Shown: positions 11,695-26,900, numbered from the stretch's first letter. The stretch: 64,000 nt of DNA from Procambarus clarkii (GCF_040958095.1 NC_091227.1:19846819-19910818), one strand, 5' to 3'. Notes: generated from the letters alone by a model not told the origin. Made by a program: numbers and translations.

Positions 11695-11913
11695 CTACCT
11701 CCTCTGGCTGCTTTGGCTTCCCGAGCCATAACCAGAGCCCCACTGTTTATTATATGCACCGCCCCATTGTTGCTGGCCAGTACCACCCCAGCTGCTACTG
11801 CTGCTGCTACTGGGTTGACTCCAACTGCCACCTGTGGTATTAGCCTGGCTGCTTGTTCCTGAAGTTCCATACTGTGGAGTTGTGCCATAACTCTGGCTTC
11901 CATAATTATAACC
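11695..11913 (-). CDS. hnRNP U exon 12: Ser/Gly/Gln-rich C-terminus
   Basis: Acceptor TTTTCAATTTCAG; TAG stop at 11697-11695. It encodes [16 protein letters not shown] and then a Ser run and Trp/Gly/Gln motifs, ending GSQSSQRR. Confidence 0.87.
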   Translation of the reverse strand, partial: GYNYGSQSYGTTPQYGTSGTSSQANTTGGSWSQPSSSSSSSWGGTGQQQWGGAYNKQWGSGYGSGSQSSQRR

Positions 11914-14900
11914 CTGAAATTGAAAACAGAGTGAATCAATATCATGTTTGATTAGTAAATAGTTTCATATTGCAATGTTACAAAATCCCGGGCAATGCAT
12001 AAACAAATATTAATTTATACTTTTGTAAAGATTTTCAAACTACTTAACACACTAGAGACCCTGGCTACTTAGTCACACATGGGTGTGTGACTAACTCTGC
12101 CAGAGGGCAACTCTGAAAGTAGCAGGTTTTAAACCACTGAGCAGAAGGTTTAGAACCCCTCTGTAGAAAAACCTGTACGAGGGATTGAAAGGCAGCAGCA
12201 GCAGAGGCTGCCAAAAACCTAGTCTCCTCCAGAAAGAGGAAAGACAAAAACGAGTTGGACAAAATGATTAAAGGACTAGAATGAATCTAGAGACTGCACA
12301 ACATGGCCTGCCAACACACCAAAAGAGCAAAGTAGGTAGCTGCTGCCACCTGTCGAAGGAGGGGTGGCGAGCAACTTTATTAATGCCACCAAAGGCAACA
12401 AAGCCATACTGGGAACAGATGACAAAACTTTCAAACTGCCATGAAGTTGGTCAGAGAACAACTCTTCTGCTCTGATGTGTAAAATGATCGCCCAGTAGGT
12501 ATGAGCCATGATTCTTCTCGGAAAGTGATGCAGAGAGAACAGGCAGCTGGACATGGAGTTGCTACATGCCCATACTCATGGAGATTATGGCCTAGAAGGG
12601 CTGAAGGGCACCCACAGACCCTCTTCAGTCTCTCCCCTTGTACTACCCAGGACCTCTCTCCACACAGTGGCCTGGCGTCTCAAGGACACCCCCCCAAATA
12701 CACCAAAGCTACTCCACTAGTGTAGGGGCAATGCTAAATGAGAGCTTAAGAAAGGGCTGCACTAAACACAGCTCATAGCAAATATGTAACAAAGACCACA
12801 CAAGCAGTGAAACTTATAACCACACATGCATGAATCGAATAGTAAAGGCTAGTAATGGCACAGAAGCAAGTCTAAAGGATGGCCAACACATTCTGAAAGA
12901 TATGAGACTTGTGAAGGAAGGTCTAATTGCTTAGACATCAGTGACAGGACTGACTGATTGATCGATTGATTGCTGGAATAGGAGCCTGGAGCTCCCAGGG
13001 TGCAACTTGTTTGTGACCATTTACACTAGGGGAGGTTTCGGCTAGTTTCAAATGAATCATTTGGGTCAGTACGAATCATTTGCAGGTTCTTTGGGCGTTT
13101 CAATGTTTCATTTTCCGTGAAACCCGCATATGTCTACACATTGCTTCGCTTACACTCTAGATGGTTTCTTGATGAGGGCGATTGTAACAATTCCCTACTC
13201 CTTGTGCCTCTGAAGGGAAGCCAGGTTCTAGCTCGTCTCCAGTAGGCAATATCAGACTCGTATAGCTGATCTGACAATAACTGGGAGCCATCTTGCCGAG
13301 GTGGCTTCAGGGAACCATCATGAGGTGCCTCCAGAAAAACAAAAGTTTGACAAATTCAACAATACTCTAGTCATTCTGCATAAAAAATAACAAAGACTGT
13401 GCTTTCACATTGTCATACAAGGATTCGAGTTACAGAAAAGACATCACACAAATGAAGCCAAAAGAAATACCTGCCCAACTTGCAGCAAAACTAAAAATCT
13501 CACCAACATCAAGATGGGCAAAGTCCCACATGCCAAAAACAAACTATTAAATCGGCAAAATATTTCATTATAAAAATAGAATACAGTAATAAAACTAATA
13601 ATATTCCAATATATACACCATCTTCCGTATTTTGAATTTATACAAATTTGATGACTACGTGGGAAATAAGATATTCATCAAATTACTTTTGAAAACTAAA
13701 TTCGAAACTAATCCTATAATTTGTTTCAAATACCATATCATCCACTTGTCTCATTTCATTCAGTTCAAGTTTGGTGAACAAACCAAGTTATTCATAAAAT
13801 GTATCAAAACATACAAATACTCAAGTATGTGAATAAAGCACTTTCTTGAACCAAGCCCAATTGAGAGATTTGTAAAATTCATTCATTACCAAATGTCTAG
13901 TAAATTTTCCAATTTTTAAATGTCTACATAGGCCTCCTACTTTGCATTTGTTTTGTCTATAGCCCCGACACCTTACTCGCTCCTCATCAAAGGCTACAAC
14001 ATAAGTTGCTCCAGGAGTACATGGCCACACTAACATTTCAATCAAGCTATAACCACTTACCCCCACCATTTTCCATATATCTTGATCTTGAGGTTATCTT
14101 GAGAAGATTTCGAGGCTTAGCGGCCTCGCGGCCCGGTCCTTGACCAGGCCTACTTTCTGTTACAAGAAGGCCTGTAACACCCCCCCCCCCCAGGAAGCAG
14201 CCCATAGCAGCTGTCTAACCCCAGGTACCTATTTACTGCTAGGTAACAGGGGCATCAGAGTGAAAAACTCTGCCCATTGTCATCATTTCAGCCTTCTTAG
14301 CCATTCTACTAAAATGTCCACACCACCAAATTCTAATGCACTTCAACTCCACAAATTAATTTCATTCTCTCACCCCTTTTACTTAAAAGTTCCCACTTTG
14401 CTACAGTATCAATAGTTCACAATGAATCTTTAAGACAAAAGTCTGCAGCTTTTGATAAACAATTCAGGGTATACTGTTCATTTAAACAAGTTTGCAAGAT
14501 CACAAGTGCTATGATTCCTGTGCACGTTTGTTACATTAAAAGGGAAACCGCTGAAATGCATACATATATGATACAGAAAAAAACTGAACACTACTCACTG
14601 TCCCCCAGTACTGCTGAGGCTGAGCTTGTGGCTGTTGATAGTACTGTTGGTTCCAATTGTTGTAACCCTGGCCATAACTATAACCCTGGTAGCCCTGGTT
14701 GCCGTAGCTGCCGTAGCTCCCATAGCCTTGGCTCCCCTGGGTTCCCTGCTGGGTTGCCCATGGGTTAGTAGTAGTAGTAGTGGAAGCACTACTGGAAGTA
14801 CTCTTTATCTCATTACTCTGCAGTCAGAAGAGAAGGAAAAAGAAAACAAAAACAAATAAGTCTACCAAAAACTACAAAAATTAACATGAAAATGAATGTT

Positions 14901-17900
14901 GGGGGGAAAAATAAATGGCTACTGCAGATAATCAGAAACTAGAGCCAAAAAAAAAGTATCGATATTGAAAAAATTCCGACCACAGGAAATTAAATTCCAA
15001 ACATCTGTCAATTCAGATTAATGACCAAGCAGCACATTGGTCACTAATTATATTAATAGCATCCAATAATACAAGAATGAATATTAATGCCACATTCACA
15101 CAATTAACATAACTACCACAAAGCACTGAAGGTCAAATTGTGAATGAGGGGGGAAAGGGATGCAGAGGAACAAGGTGAAGTAAAGGGGGATGCAGAAGAA
15201 CGAGGTGAAGAGGGTTGCAAAGGAACAATGATGGTGAGGGGAGAAAGATGCAAAGGAACAAGGATGGTGAGGGGAGAAAGATGCAAAAGAACAAGGGAAA
15301 AAGTGATGCAAGAGGGAGGAGGAACAAGGGAAAAAGGGTTGCGGGGGAACGAGGCATAAGAGTTGTATTGGAATGAGACAAGGAGGGGGAGGGGGTTTTG
15401 TCATCCATCCATCCATTCCAATTATTTAATATACAACAAAAAAAGAAAAAGTGCAACACTATTACTCATACAAATAGTGCATATCTGACGCTGCAAATCT
15501 AAAAAAAAATGCTTAAAAATAAAACACGTGTACTGAAATCCTTTCCTAATGCCAAACTTTATATTTATTGATATAACAAATAAAATGGAAATTTACACTA
15601 AATATTATTAAGTAACAAGGTTATATATTTTCTATATAATTATTGATACAGAACAAAAAAATAAAACAATTTGTAAAACAATACAATAACTTATGTAATT
15701 AGAAAATAAAATGCCTTGCAATGTATTTAAAATTACATTTTTTAGAATTTACCAAACAGTGCTGCACACAAGTGGTAGTGTAATCAAGATCAACAAGGAT
15801 GCTAAAGAATTATGGTTATGACATAGAATTATGTTATTCAAAGGAGGATTTCCCATTCAAGCATTCATAACTGCTGCAAGATTATATCCCTTGTTCAGTG
15901 CAGAACATGTGGCCTCTGTGCCTGATGACGAGGCAAACATTCACACAACAGGAATAACACATCAGTCGTTAGCTTAAGTATCCAAAGCCAGATTATTTTA
16001 TTGTGTATTATCAAATTATATGCTGTGTAATACACTCTAAACTCATTATTTGCATTATATCACTTCTCTCTACAAGGATCCGCTTTTTTTCTTTTGCAAG
16101 CTTAATATTACTGCATGAAATACAGGGTGGTCCAGAAGTTACTTTACCATGTTACTATTCTATTAACACAAGCTTGTGTAAAAAATTATAATATAAAACA
16201 CTAACAAAATTAATATACAGTACTGCATTGTATAAAGTACTGTACATGATTAAACTTCCATTTTATATATGATCGAGTTAATTACTATTACAGTAAAGTG
16301 ACTTATGCCATACTGTATTTCACACAAGGACTTCAAGAACACCCCATTAAATCTGAATCTTACAATAAAAGAAAGAAAAGTTATGCTCGACTATTAATGT
16401 GAAGACCGACTTTATTAATGGGAGGGTAGCCGAAGGCTTGAGGCCCCTCTGTAAATCACGGCTTGTCTACTTATGCATGCATAGACTGGACCCGGTGGAC
16501 TGAGCAGAGGAAACCACCACAGTGGTTCAACGGGTAGAAAGACGGACCTAGCAAAGCATCGCCGAGTGCAACGAGACGTGGAACACTGCTAGCCATCCAC
16601 TGCATCCTAACCTATCTCCTGCTGCTTCGACTTGTCATGCTGCTGAACCCAAACAGGACGGGAATAGTGCGAGGCTGACGATTTGTGCAATTCTCCCTCA
16701 CTTTAATCTAAGTCAAGTGAAAGTCATGACATCAATCCATATATTAAAGTCATGGGTCATCTTTGACAACGAAGGATGATCATCAATGTGAACGAATCGT
16801 CAATTAAGAATTAGACTTGTGCAAATTTACCCTAAAATTCAAAGTGCTTAAAACTTTACCAGCAACACCTCCCTTATTCATCACCCAAAGTAACCAATCA
16901 ATAATGAAAAATTTCCATGCCTCAATCTCTCATTAACAAGGCTAAAGTAATTTCATATTTACTCAAGGAATCTCTTTCAGACCCTTAAACAAATCAAGTT
17001 GCCATATTATCTTGATATCACTATTATAAATATGAATGTATCTGAACTGTAGTTTGAATTACACAATAAAATAAATATGTTCAGAGGATGGCACATAGAA
17101 ACTGGGGAAAATAATTTGGAGGACAACTTAATATGAAATACAAAAATGTAATTCAGTGTTGAGTCATACTTGTGCTCTACTTACCAATTCTCTCTCAAAA
17201 TAATCATACCATTTTTATTTTATTTTAAGCAAAAAATCTTACCGAGTTCCTGTTCCAATTGCTCTGGTAGTTTCCAGTACGATTTCCACGATCCCTGTTA
17301 TAGCTGCCTCTGCTCTCTCTGTTGTAACCACCGCCACCGCCACCACCACCACCACCACGGTTGTAGTCCCGGTTATAACTGCCTCTACTCTCTCTATTAT
17401 AGCCACCTCGATTGTAATCACGACTGTCACGATCGCGATTCCAACTGCTCTTTTCTCGACGGTCATTATAACCACCACGGCGATCTCTGTCCCAGCCACC
17501 CCGGAAACTACTGCCACGATTTCCTGTAAAGGAGTGCGTCATTAGCAACCACAAAACCTTAATAATTAATATCTATGTACAGTACAGTACATATTTAAGA
17601 TTTATCATCACATTTCATATATCAATAAAACTAACCATAGCCTCCCCGGCGATCCATGAACCCACCACGTCTGTTGCTAAAGTCACCTCTGAAGCCTTTC
17701 TTCTGGCCAAATCCAGCTGCTTCTCCTTCTTTGTTATATTGTTCCACTAATTTCTGGCTCTCATCGCGTTGCAATTCAATGAACTCCACCGAGTCAAACA
17801 GGCCGCCCTCCTCTGGCAGCTTGAAGTTTGCTGCACACCAGGAAAAGTTTTAATGGCATAACAATTTATTACACATTTAGGGAAGGCCTTCAATGACCAA

Positions 17901-20900
17901 AGCATATAATTTTACAAATCACAGAAGCCTTTAAATTTTAAATGACAATAGTTTAATAATATGAGTGAAGTCAATGAAAACCTCCCCTTAATTAGGGTGA
18001 ATGCATAGGGGGAAAAAAGAAAAAAAGGACAGAAAAATAAACCTTAGAACAAGTGTACGGAGCAATAGTTAAAGGAAGCAAGCATCCAAACATTGAGAAA
18101 CATAGGTTATTTGTCAATGGAAGTAGACAACACAGTGACAAGTTGGCCATGAGAGCCCATGGTCAATATGGTTACCTGCATCGCTTATTTACCTTTCATC
18201 TCTAGGACAGCCTTGTCCGGAACATCCTTGCCTTCCTCGCTCTCTCGCTTCTCAGTTCGTTTCTTCAGGTCCTCATCAGTGGGACAAATAACAACTGCAC
18301 GTCGTTTGAAGCCAGCAAAACCCTTCATTTTACGCCTCTGAGCCGATGGGTATACATTCGTCTGTTCCGTATCAGAGGAGATAAACAAGAGCCATTAGGC
18401 ACTTAAGTTTTTAGATCCTGCCCGACCCTAAGGTCAGAGGCTGAGTTCAGCCTAGTCTCCTCTGTAAAGACAGTCTGGAAGAACAGGTTAATAGCAGTTC
18501 CTCTGTGCGTGCCCTCCCTCCCAACCCATCTTAAACATTAATATACGTACCTGGGACACACTGAGATCAGAACCTGCTGAAATGAGTAATCTCTTTATCC
18601 ATAAATAAAGTTTTTTCATCTATTCAAGGCCTACATCCCCTATTAACTTCTATTAAAACATCCTAATCACCTAACTTACCAAAGAAGTTGCAACCCTGCA
18701 ATTAAAGAGAATTAGCCACTTTACGTCCATAAAAAGTAAGCTGCCTAATTAACACTAACAAAGCTATTTCTTGAAGACTATTGTAATTTCTAATCTATTA
18801 CAGATACTTAATTTCAAGGTTGATAAATGTTTTTGTCAGATGCCAGTCAAGTCATCCTCTCCCTTGAGGATAGTGAAAAAATGCAAGTAAAGCATAATTG
18901 AAAAACTTTGCCAATTTCAAGTGCAGTAAAACCCACACTACAAATTAAGTTCAGTAACATTCACCTACATTATCTGCATCTTATTAATTATAACACTTAA
19001 TATAGAATTTATCAGATATCTTAACATTTGATATTTTATATTAAAATTGTAAATCGGAAGCTTCACATTATCACACTTAAAGCACTATTAACACTGCGTG
19101 GCCCAGTGGGCCATCTGCAGGACACCGCAAGGTAGGTCTGGCATTACCCGTGAGCCCCATGACCCAATCACCCACAATGTTTATACTTACTAATAGGAAT
19201 AAGCAAAAATTAATTGTTGACGGTGATGACGTCATCCTCCGAACTGTGTGTATTGTTTTAATGACTGTGTTGTGACAACGTTCGCGCAGTGTTAAAAAGT
19301 GAACATCAATCTCCACTAATATGGAGTAAAGTGCAAAATTACCAACAATTAAAATCTTATATCCAGATAAGGCCCAAAATCAAATACTATATCTTAAAAT
19401 ATTTATCTGTCCAACTGTTGAATACAAGTAAGGAAATTAGTAATTATCAAAAGAAGGCACCAAGCTAGGGAGAGATTGGAGCATCATCAGTCACAGGATC
19501 TTTAAAAAGGCGCTAAATATCACCAAGGATGACAATACAAAAACAAAAATGTGAAAGGCGAATGATAAAGGTATCAGATTCATCAAAGATTCTACCAAGG
19601 AACAAATGACCGTGAGTCGGGAAGCAAGACGCATGAACATCCTGAAAATCAGGACATTCAACAAGGATATACACGACTGACAATCCAGTTTGGACAATAA
19701 TCAGCAGTTTGTTCCATTAAGTGCACACGAGTTAAACATGCATGGCCAGTACATAACCTCACGGAAGGAGGAAGGCTAAGGGTACAGGCTACTCTTTGAG
19801 AGCACAGTTTGTTACCAGTAACACAAGACCAACGACTCTGCCAATAGCCACGGGTCAAGGAATGAACGTGTGGATAGAAATCAGAATAAGGAACACCTTT
19901 TTGGGAAATAGGACATGCCGACAGCCTTCTTAGCAACAGTGTCCACACACATTTAATGTTGTATACAAGTAAACTCTCAATGTCAATCATTTCACAAGAA
20001 ATATGATACAGTACTCGATATCAAATGATACCCAAATACCACAAAACTAGCAATTCCTACTAGAGTTGTTTATACATGCCAACAGGCATATGGCAACTCC
20101 CAACACCAAAACCGAGGTGCTGAGAATAAAGGTAAGCGAAAACAAAAAAGCTCATATTGCGCACACCATTTCCAACGATAAAAATTTTAAAATATTTTTA
20201 CGTGTGAATTACATTGCTTATGAAACAAGTGCAATAATGGGATTGTCTAGCATTGCTGTTGGGAAGGCAACTGTATCTCTTTGGCCCTACCTCTTGGTAA
20301 ATGTAACTTTTTATTTATACAATCACACTCATAAATACCTCTATACAGTACTTGCTCTTAAAGCTATAAATGTAGATAGGTTTCATGAACCTTCCTTTTC
20401 CTAACAACCCACAATGAATACCAACATTTCCTTACATCTTCAACTTTGTGTGCTTATAACTTCTCCCCTGTGACACGTTGTTCAATTTCTTTCAGTTAGA
20501 AAAAAAAACTTTTCTATCTACTTTGTCTATTTCCCTTCCTGCCTTGAGATTTAAAACCACCACCCATGTCAAAATCAATTTTCAAACCTTTATATATTCA
20601 CTATCAGAAAATTAGAATAAACACTTTATGCATTCTGGCAAGAAAACTTCACCCAAAAAATAAAACATGTAGTTGTTTCATTTACTTAATAAAGGCCTTT
20701 GGATGGTAACATTTGTTACTCACTATTTTAACCCACAAGCACAATGGACCTAGTTAGGAAATGTCTGCTCCATCTATCTAGCTCCACTGTTCCTCCATCA
20801 AATTCCAGACTCTTCCTAAGATAGTTGGAGAGCACTAGTACATAATACAATTTGGCTTAACCTGATCACTAAATTATGTTTCAGAGATTTCAGTACTGAA

Positions 20901-23900
20901 CTGCAATTTATATATAAAATATGTAAATATTTCATACAAAGCATTGAATCACTTTATCTAAAAAGACTAACTTCAGCCATTATAACCAGTGGATGTATTT
21001 TTCACATAGCTTGTGTTGTGTACCTGAATTACATTTATACCTCCCTTCAATCTAATATCATTAACACTTTCGTCCTACGGGGACATAGTTGACGTCCACA
21101 AATAACTCTGCGAATGTCCAGCAGGGACGGATGTGGCGTCCAAAATAAAAATATTTGTTAAAATTCCATTTGTTTTCCAATCATTATGGGACCGATTTAA
21201 AATGCACGCCTTTAGATTGCGAACCATTTGATACCAGAATGAATGAGTAGCATGACAATAGGTGAGGTGAGAAAACTGAACAGAGTACACACATTTTAGT
21301 GTGGGGTGTTCGGATGGGGCGCTTGCTCACGGGTAATGCTCTGTGGATTTTCTAGTTTGCTGCAGAGGCACGTCGGGGGTTTCTGACCTTATATATGCAT
21401 ATATCCATTTGGAGAATTCTATTGCGAACAATTTGATACCAAAATAAATGATGTAGTACAAAAAATGAAGTGATCAAACTGAAAAGATTATATATACTTG
21501 AGTGCGGGTGTTGTGGGTGTGCAGATGGGTGCTCGCTCACGGGTAATGCTTGGCCGATTTTCGGGGTTGCTACGGGTAGCACACCGGACTTTATGACCCT
21601 GTATGCATATAGTCTCCTGAGACTGATGGATGCCTACTATACTATATATGCATATATATATCCCTTTAGAGAATTCTACTGCGAACAATTTGATACAAAA
21701 ATGAGCGATGTAATACGAAAATTGGCGCAAGAAAACTGAAAAGAACACACATTTTAGTGTCGTTGCGTGCTCACAGGTAACGTTCGTCCGATTTTCTGGT
21801 TTGCTGCAGGTACAGTAGCGCGCCTCTGTTTTACCTTATTAGTATACAGTATATCCCTTTAGAGAATTCTATTACAATTTGATACAAAAATAAACAATGT
21901 AACATGAAAGTTTACATGAAAAAAATGAAAAAAAAAAAAAAGTACACACATTTTAGTGGTTGCACGCTCACGGGTAATGCTCGGCAGATTTTCGAGTTTG
22001 CTGCAGGTGGCATGTTGGTATTTTTTTTTTTACCCCATATGCATATATATCCCTCTTTACACCTTGTCTAGTTACTTGAATGTACTACTGCAACATTACA
22101 GTACAATTAAGGAATGAAGCACCAGAATGGCTGATTGCTGTTAGAAGGCTTGCTCTGAAGTGGAAAGATAACCATGCAGTGTAAATGATTACAGCAACTC
22201 ACACCAGTGAGATAAAGATAAGTAGACAGTGGAAACTAAAAACAGAAAGACTCAAATCTATGAGATGAATGGCATACTAGACTGCACCATAAACATGCAT
22301 TTAATAGGCAAAAGTGGAATGTGTCCAAAGTCTGAAATCACACCACCTCCTTTTCACCTGACTGATGTCAATGGTGAATTTATATAACACTTGGTGAAAC
22401 TGGGGGAAAACAAATCATCAATGTTCATCTTTAGTGATGCCACTTGGGCTGGATGGTAGCGCGACGGTCGCGCTTCATGCAGGTCGGCATTCAATCCCCA
22501 ACCGTCCAAGTGGTTGGGCAGGATTCCTTTCCCTCTGTCCCATCCCAAATCCTTATCCTGACCCCTCCCCAGTGCTATATAGTTGTAATGGCTTGGCGGT
22601 TTCTCCCGATAATTCCCTCCCTCCCTCTAGTGATGCCATCGTTTCTCAGTTGTTGAAAAATATGCCGAGCCATCATCGCATTTACCAGGTAAAGCATAAC
22701 CAGTCCAACAAACTACTTACCACCTGAGGGAAACAGTAACTTCCCAATAGGAGCCCAATCTGTGCAGGACAACAGCATAGAGAACAAAAATGAAAATGGG
22801 TAACACCATTTAACTGATAACCATGTACAGCAAATAGCAGAAAATAATGTTTGGATGTTAAACAACAAACAAAACACTATGAAAAGCTGCCACGTGGCAC
22901 CCCCACCTCATCACTCGACTGGAGTGATAGTGGCTGGTATTGCCAATACCCACCACTGTTGCTGCTGTTTTTTTATTCAACTACTCTGAACGAAGGTCCA
23001 AGTAGCATGGGCTATGGTGAGCCCGTAGTGGACTTGCACTACCCACTAACTTTACAAAGCCTATACAGTTAAACCACAGTACATAATGTGCTTCCTGGAA
23101 GTTTTTCTTACACTTGAAAAAATGGAAAATACAAGTGAATCTCCAAAATTCAAATTATATTAATCAGAACCCGATTCTAATTATGTTAAATAAAGATTTC
23201 TGGAAATCTATCATTATTTGTGTATCACCAAATTTTCTAAATTTGTCCATGTAAAACAAAGAATATAAACTATAAAAAAGATTTTATATATGCTCAGTGG
23301 CTTTTCCAAAGCTAAAACTACTTCTCATAACATTATCTAAAAATATGATCACACCCACATTAAAGCAGTTACCATTAATACCTTATTATTTCCCCACGCT
23401 CTATGGGCGAATTTCCAGAGCAAACTTTGTACTACTCACACTGCCAACTATCAGAACCTTGCTGAAGGAAGATTTCACATCTACCTTATTACCCCATGCA
23501 CCAGCCTTGAAATCTTAATCTCAAGGACAAAGGGGCTCATACCTGGGTACATTAAAGCCACACCAACTATCAATGAAAATTAAACAAAATTTTTCTTTTA
23601 AATGTGCTCAATGCTTTCAAAGGAGTTCCCATTCTTCTTATAGTATTGCTCACACTACTGTATATATGCAAATCTCGCCGAGCAAAATTAAATTTCATCC
23701 TATGAAATGAACTACCACCAATAGAATGTGTCTATAGAGATTTTCCCTAATTGCAAGTATTTCTCAGGGTCCAGCCCCTTCACCCCTTACATTGCACCAA
23801 TTGCTATCTGCAATCTCCTCCTGTGCACCCAATTATATGCAAATCAACCCCCCCCCCCATTTGATTTGTTAACTATTTTTAGTGAGGTGCACCTCGAAGT

Positions 23901-26900
23901 AACACTACTTTTAAATAGCTGCGCAGTTTTAGGTTAGAGCTTAAATGTCAAAGGCAGGACCAAGACAAATGAACCAGGCCCATTGACTTTCCCATGAATA
24001 ATTATGGAGATACTGTATCATGGCAATTTTAAGAATAACATTACAGGCATTTTCACTGACATTCACAACACTGGTAAAAAAAAAAAATTTACCTACAGGA
24101 AATTATTTTGCCAAATAACCTAGATTTCACAGGGGCCTACTTTGTCAAGAAAAATTTGAACTTTAGGAAGATACCTGGTAGCTAAATTTGGTCTATTGTT
24201 TAGAGGGCACAATTAAATGGAAGTGCCAATATTTACATCATTTGCATAAAAACTGGGCAATACCAAAGATCAGAAAACTATAAATTACTATGGGTTAAAT
24301 GGCTACACACTGCCCTCCTTTGTGCTCATCTCGCTGCTAATTTCCTCTCGAGTATGTGCCTCCGTGTAAACCATTTCTACACAGCCATATCCAATTGTGC
24401 ATGCTTCAAGGTTTTCCTGTTACAACCTCTACTGGTGCTTCTCACACTCACTAGTACTGTATTACACATACCTGTACTGCACTTCTTGTTTCCCGATACC
24501 TGACAACACTCACACCTACCCCAAAATCTCTCTTAATACTCAGCAGAATGGCTATTGTCACAAAGTTCAATGAGTAAGCGTATCCTTAACCGAAAGCATA
24601 ACTTGCCTCTTAACATTTCCACAAACGTAGCAGCAGCAATCAGTTATGAAAAGGTTTGCCATGGGCAGCCAGTTTGTTGAATTACATGAGAGAAACCTAC
24701 AGGTGGACAAATTCACTAGGCCAGTACAGGTCTACTTGGTGAACGATACATGGGCCACCACTTGTAAATATCACCCGTATTTTAGCAGGAACACACACTA
24801 TACAGCCTGTACGTGCAGTTTTAACATCAATAATCGTTTGTTCTATTTGATACTTTTAATAATTTGTGTTTATAAACAAAGGCCACACATTTACTAACCT
24901 GACAGCAAATCCCAGTGGCCCCAATTTGTGTCTAAAGAGAACAAGAACTTCAACTTGCTTTTGACCAAATTACCCCATATAAGAACATAATAAAGCAAAC
25001 TGTAGTAGGCCTATTGGCCCATACATGCCAGCTCCTATTTATATCCAATCAAACTCATGCATATGTATGCCTAACCTACACTTGAAACAATGAAGTGATC
25101 CCACATCTTATGCTACAAGGTAACCTGTTCCACAGATCAACCAATATTTATGAAGGTCTTTCCTAAACCTAAACTTAACCAACATATATATATATACACA
25201 GTATATTGCACATTGCTTCGTATTATATTTTGTGTCGATATATTTAATACCTTTATATCTCCCTTGTAATATCAATTTATGAACGTGTAACCATTAATCA
25301 TATCACCCCCTAAAACTTTGCCTTTTGAGGTAATGTAAATTAAGCTTTTCCAATCTCTCATATGGAAGGTTTTCTAATTTGTGGGAATAGCTTCCCTTGC
25401 TTAATGCACTGAAGTGATTTTATGTCCATTCTATAGTAGGCCAACCAAAACTTAACAGCATAATACAACTAACACAAGAAAGATGTATCTGAAGAATAAG
25501 GTAGAAGTTTTATTCCTAATGATTTAAGAAATACACAGTATTCCAGTATCCTAACTGCCTTATTCTGAACATTCATGTATTCATTCATGGAAGAAAATGC
25601 AGAATAGAACCAGTGAAGAGCAGAGGTGCCATGGGCACAATCAGAGAACACTGTATGAACATCAGAGGCCCACGGTTGTTCAACGTCCTACCAGCGAGCA
25701 TCAGAAATATTACAGGAATAACCGTGGACATCTTCAAGAGGAAACTAGATTGTTTCCTTCAAGGAGTGCCAGACCAACCAGGCTGTGGTGGGTATGTGGG
25801 TCTGCGGGCCGCTCCAAGCAACAGCCTGGTGGACCAAACTCTCACAAGTCAAGTCTGGCCTTGGGACGGGCTTGGGGAGTAGAAGAACTCCCAGAACCCC
25901 ATCAACCAGGTATTAATTTTTTTTTGCTTTAAATTCCTACTAATCATGACTCCCCGATCTTTGTTGAAACCAGACTCTGGAATTTCAATACTGTCATCAT
26001 TACCAAGCATCAGAACCCTGCATATCGCATTAAATGGTATGTGCCAATCTTTCAACCATTTCAAAAGCCTATCTGTAAAAACCTCTAAGTGATTTTAGGC
26101 CTTCTGAATTAATTTCCTGCCCAATTTTTAATTTCTGCAAATATGAAAATATTACTCAATCCTGAATCTAAATCGCTTATGTATACATGATAAACAGAGG
26201 TCCCTGGACAGACCCTTGGGGTACTCTGCTTATAATGGCTTTCACTCTGCCCTTACTTCATTTATACCAACTCATTGCTGCTTCTGATACAACTAATCCA
26301 ACTTAAGATACCACCCCCAATACCGTGAGCCTCTATCTTTCTAATCAGACTTATGTGATAGTATAGAGCTTTGCTAGTCATGGTGCACAAGGTTACAATC
26401 GTTTCCAACAACTGCCTCAAATATGCAGGAAAAGAATGAAAGTAGAGTTGCTAAGCATGATTGGCCCTTAGAAAAACTATGTTGCAAATCGTTTATTAAA
26501 GTTTTTTTCAAGACGAGATGAATGGCTTTTGCAATTGTCAATTTTCCCACAACAAACGTTAAGTTAATCTGTCCTATAGTTCAATGCAAGCAATTAATTT
26601 CCCTACCTAAAAATCTGCACCATATTAGCAACTATCTACAACTCCAGCACACTGCTAAACTCGTGATTTAATGAATATGCAGGACAAGGACTTTCAAAGC
26701 ACTTCTTTCCATTTTAAAGCACCCTGGCAAACACTTCCCATCTGGTCCTCGGGACTTGTCTGGCTTTAATTTTCAATTTGTTCAACAGCAACTTTCATAA
26801 CCAAAAAACTAGTCAACATCTTAAAAATGAATATTTTATTTAAAATATTACTGATTTGTAATCATTAGTTATCTGACCTGTCGAGGTTTTTAATGGCCAT

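Larger units (their letters stand above)
14818..17242 (-). other. hnRNP U intron 10
   Basis: A 2.4-kb intron with a purine-rich minisatellite (15143-15360) and a repeat-like block (16396-16800). The rest is AT-rich without recognisable content. Confidence 0.6.

Noticed and set aside
15096-15459. Pro/Phe/Ser-rich minus-strand open frames
   Set aside because: They are produced by the polypurine minisatellite and have no protein-family features or splice context.
17170-17529. Open frames rich in His/Cys or Val overlapping hnRNP U exon 10
   Set aside because: These are shadows of the Gly/Arg-rich exon in other frames.
22438-22500. Possible tRNA gene
   Set aside because: Box A/B-like words are present but no cloverleaf can be formed; it is better explained as a SINE head.
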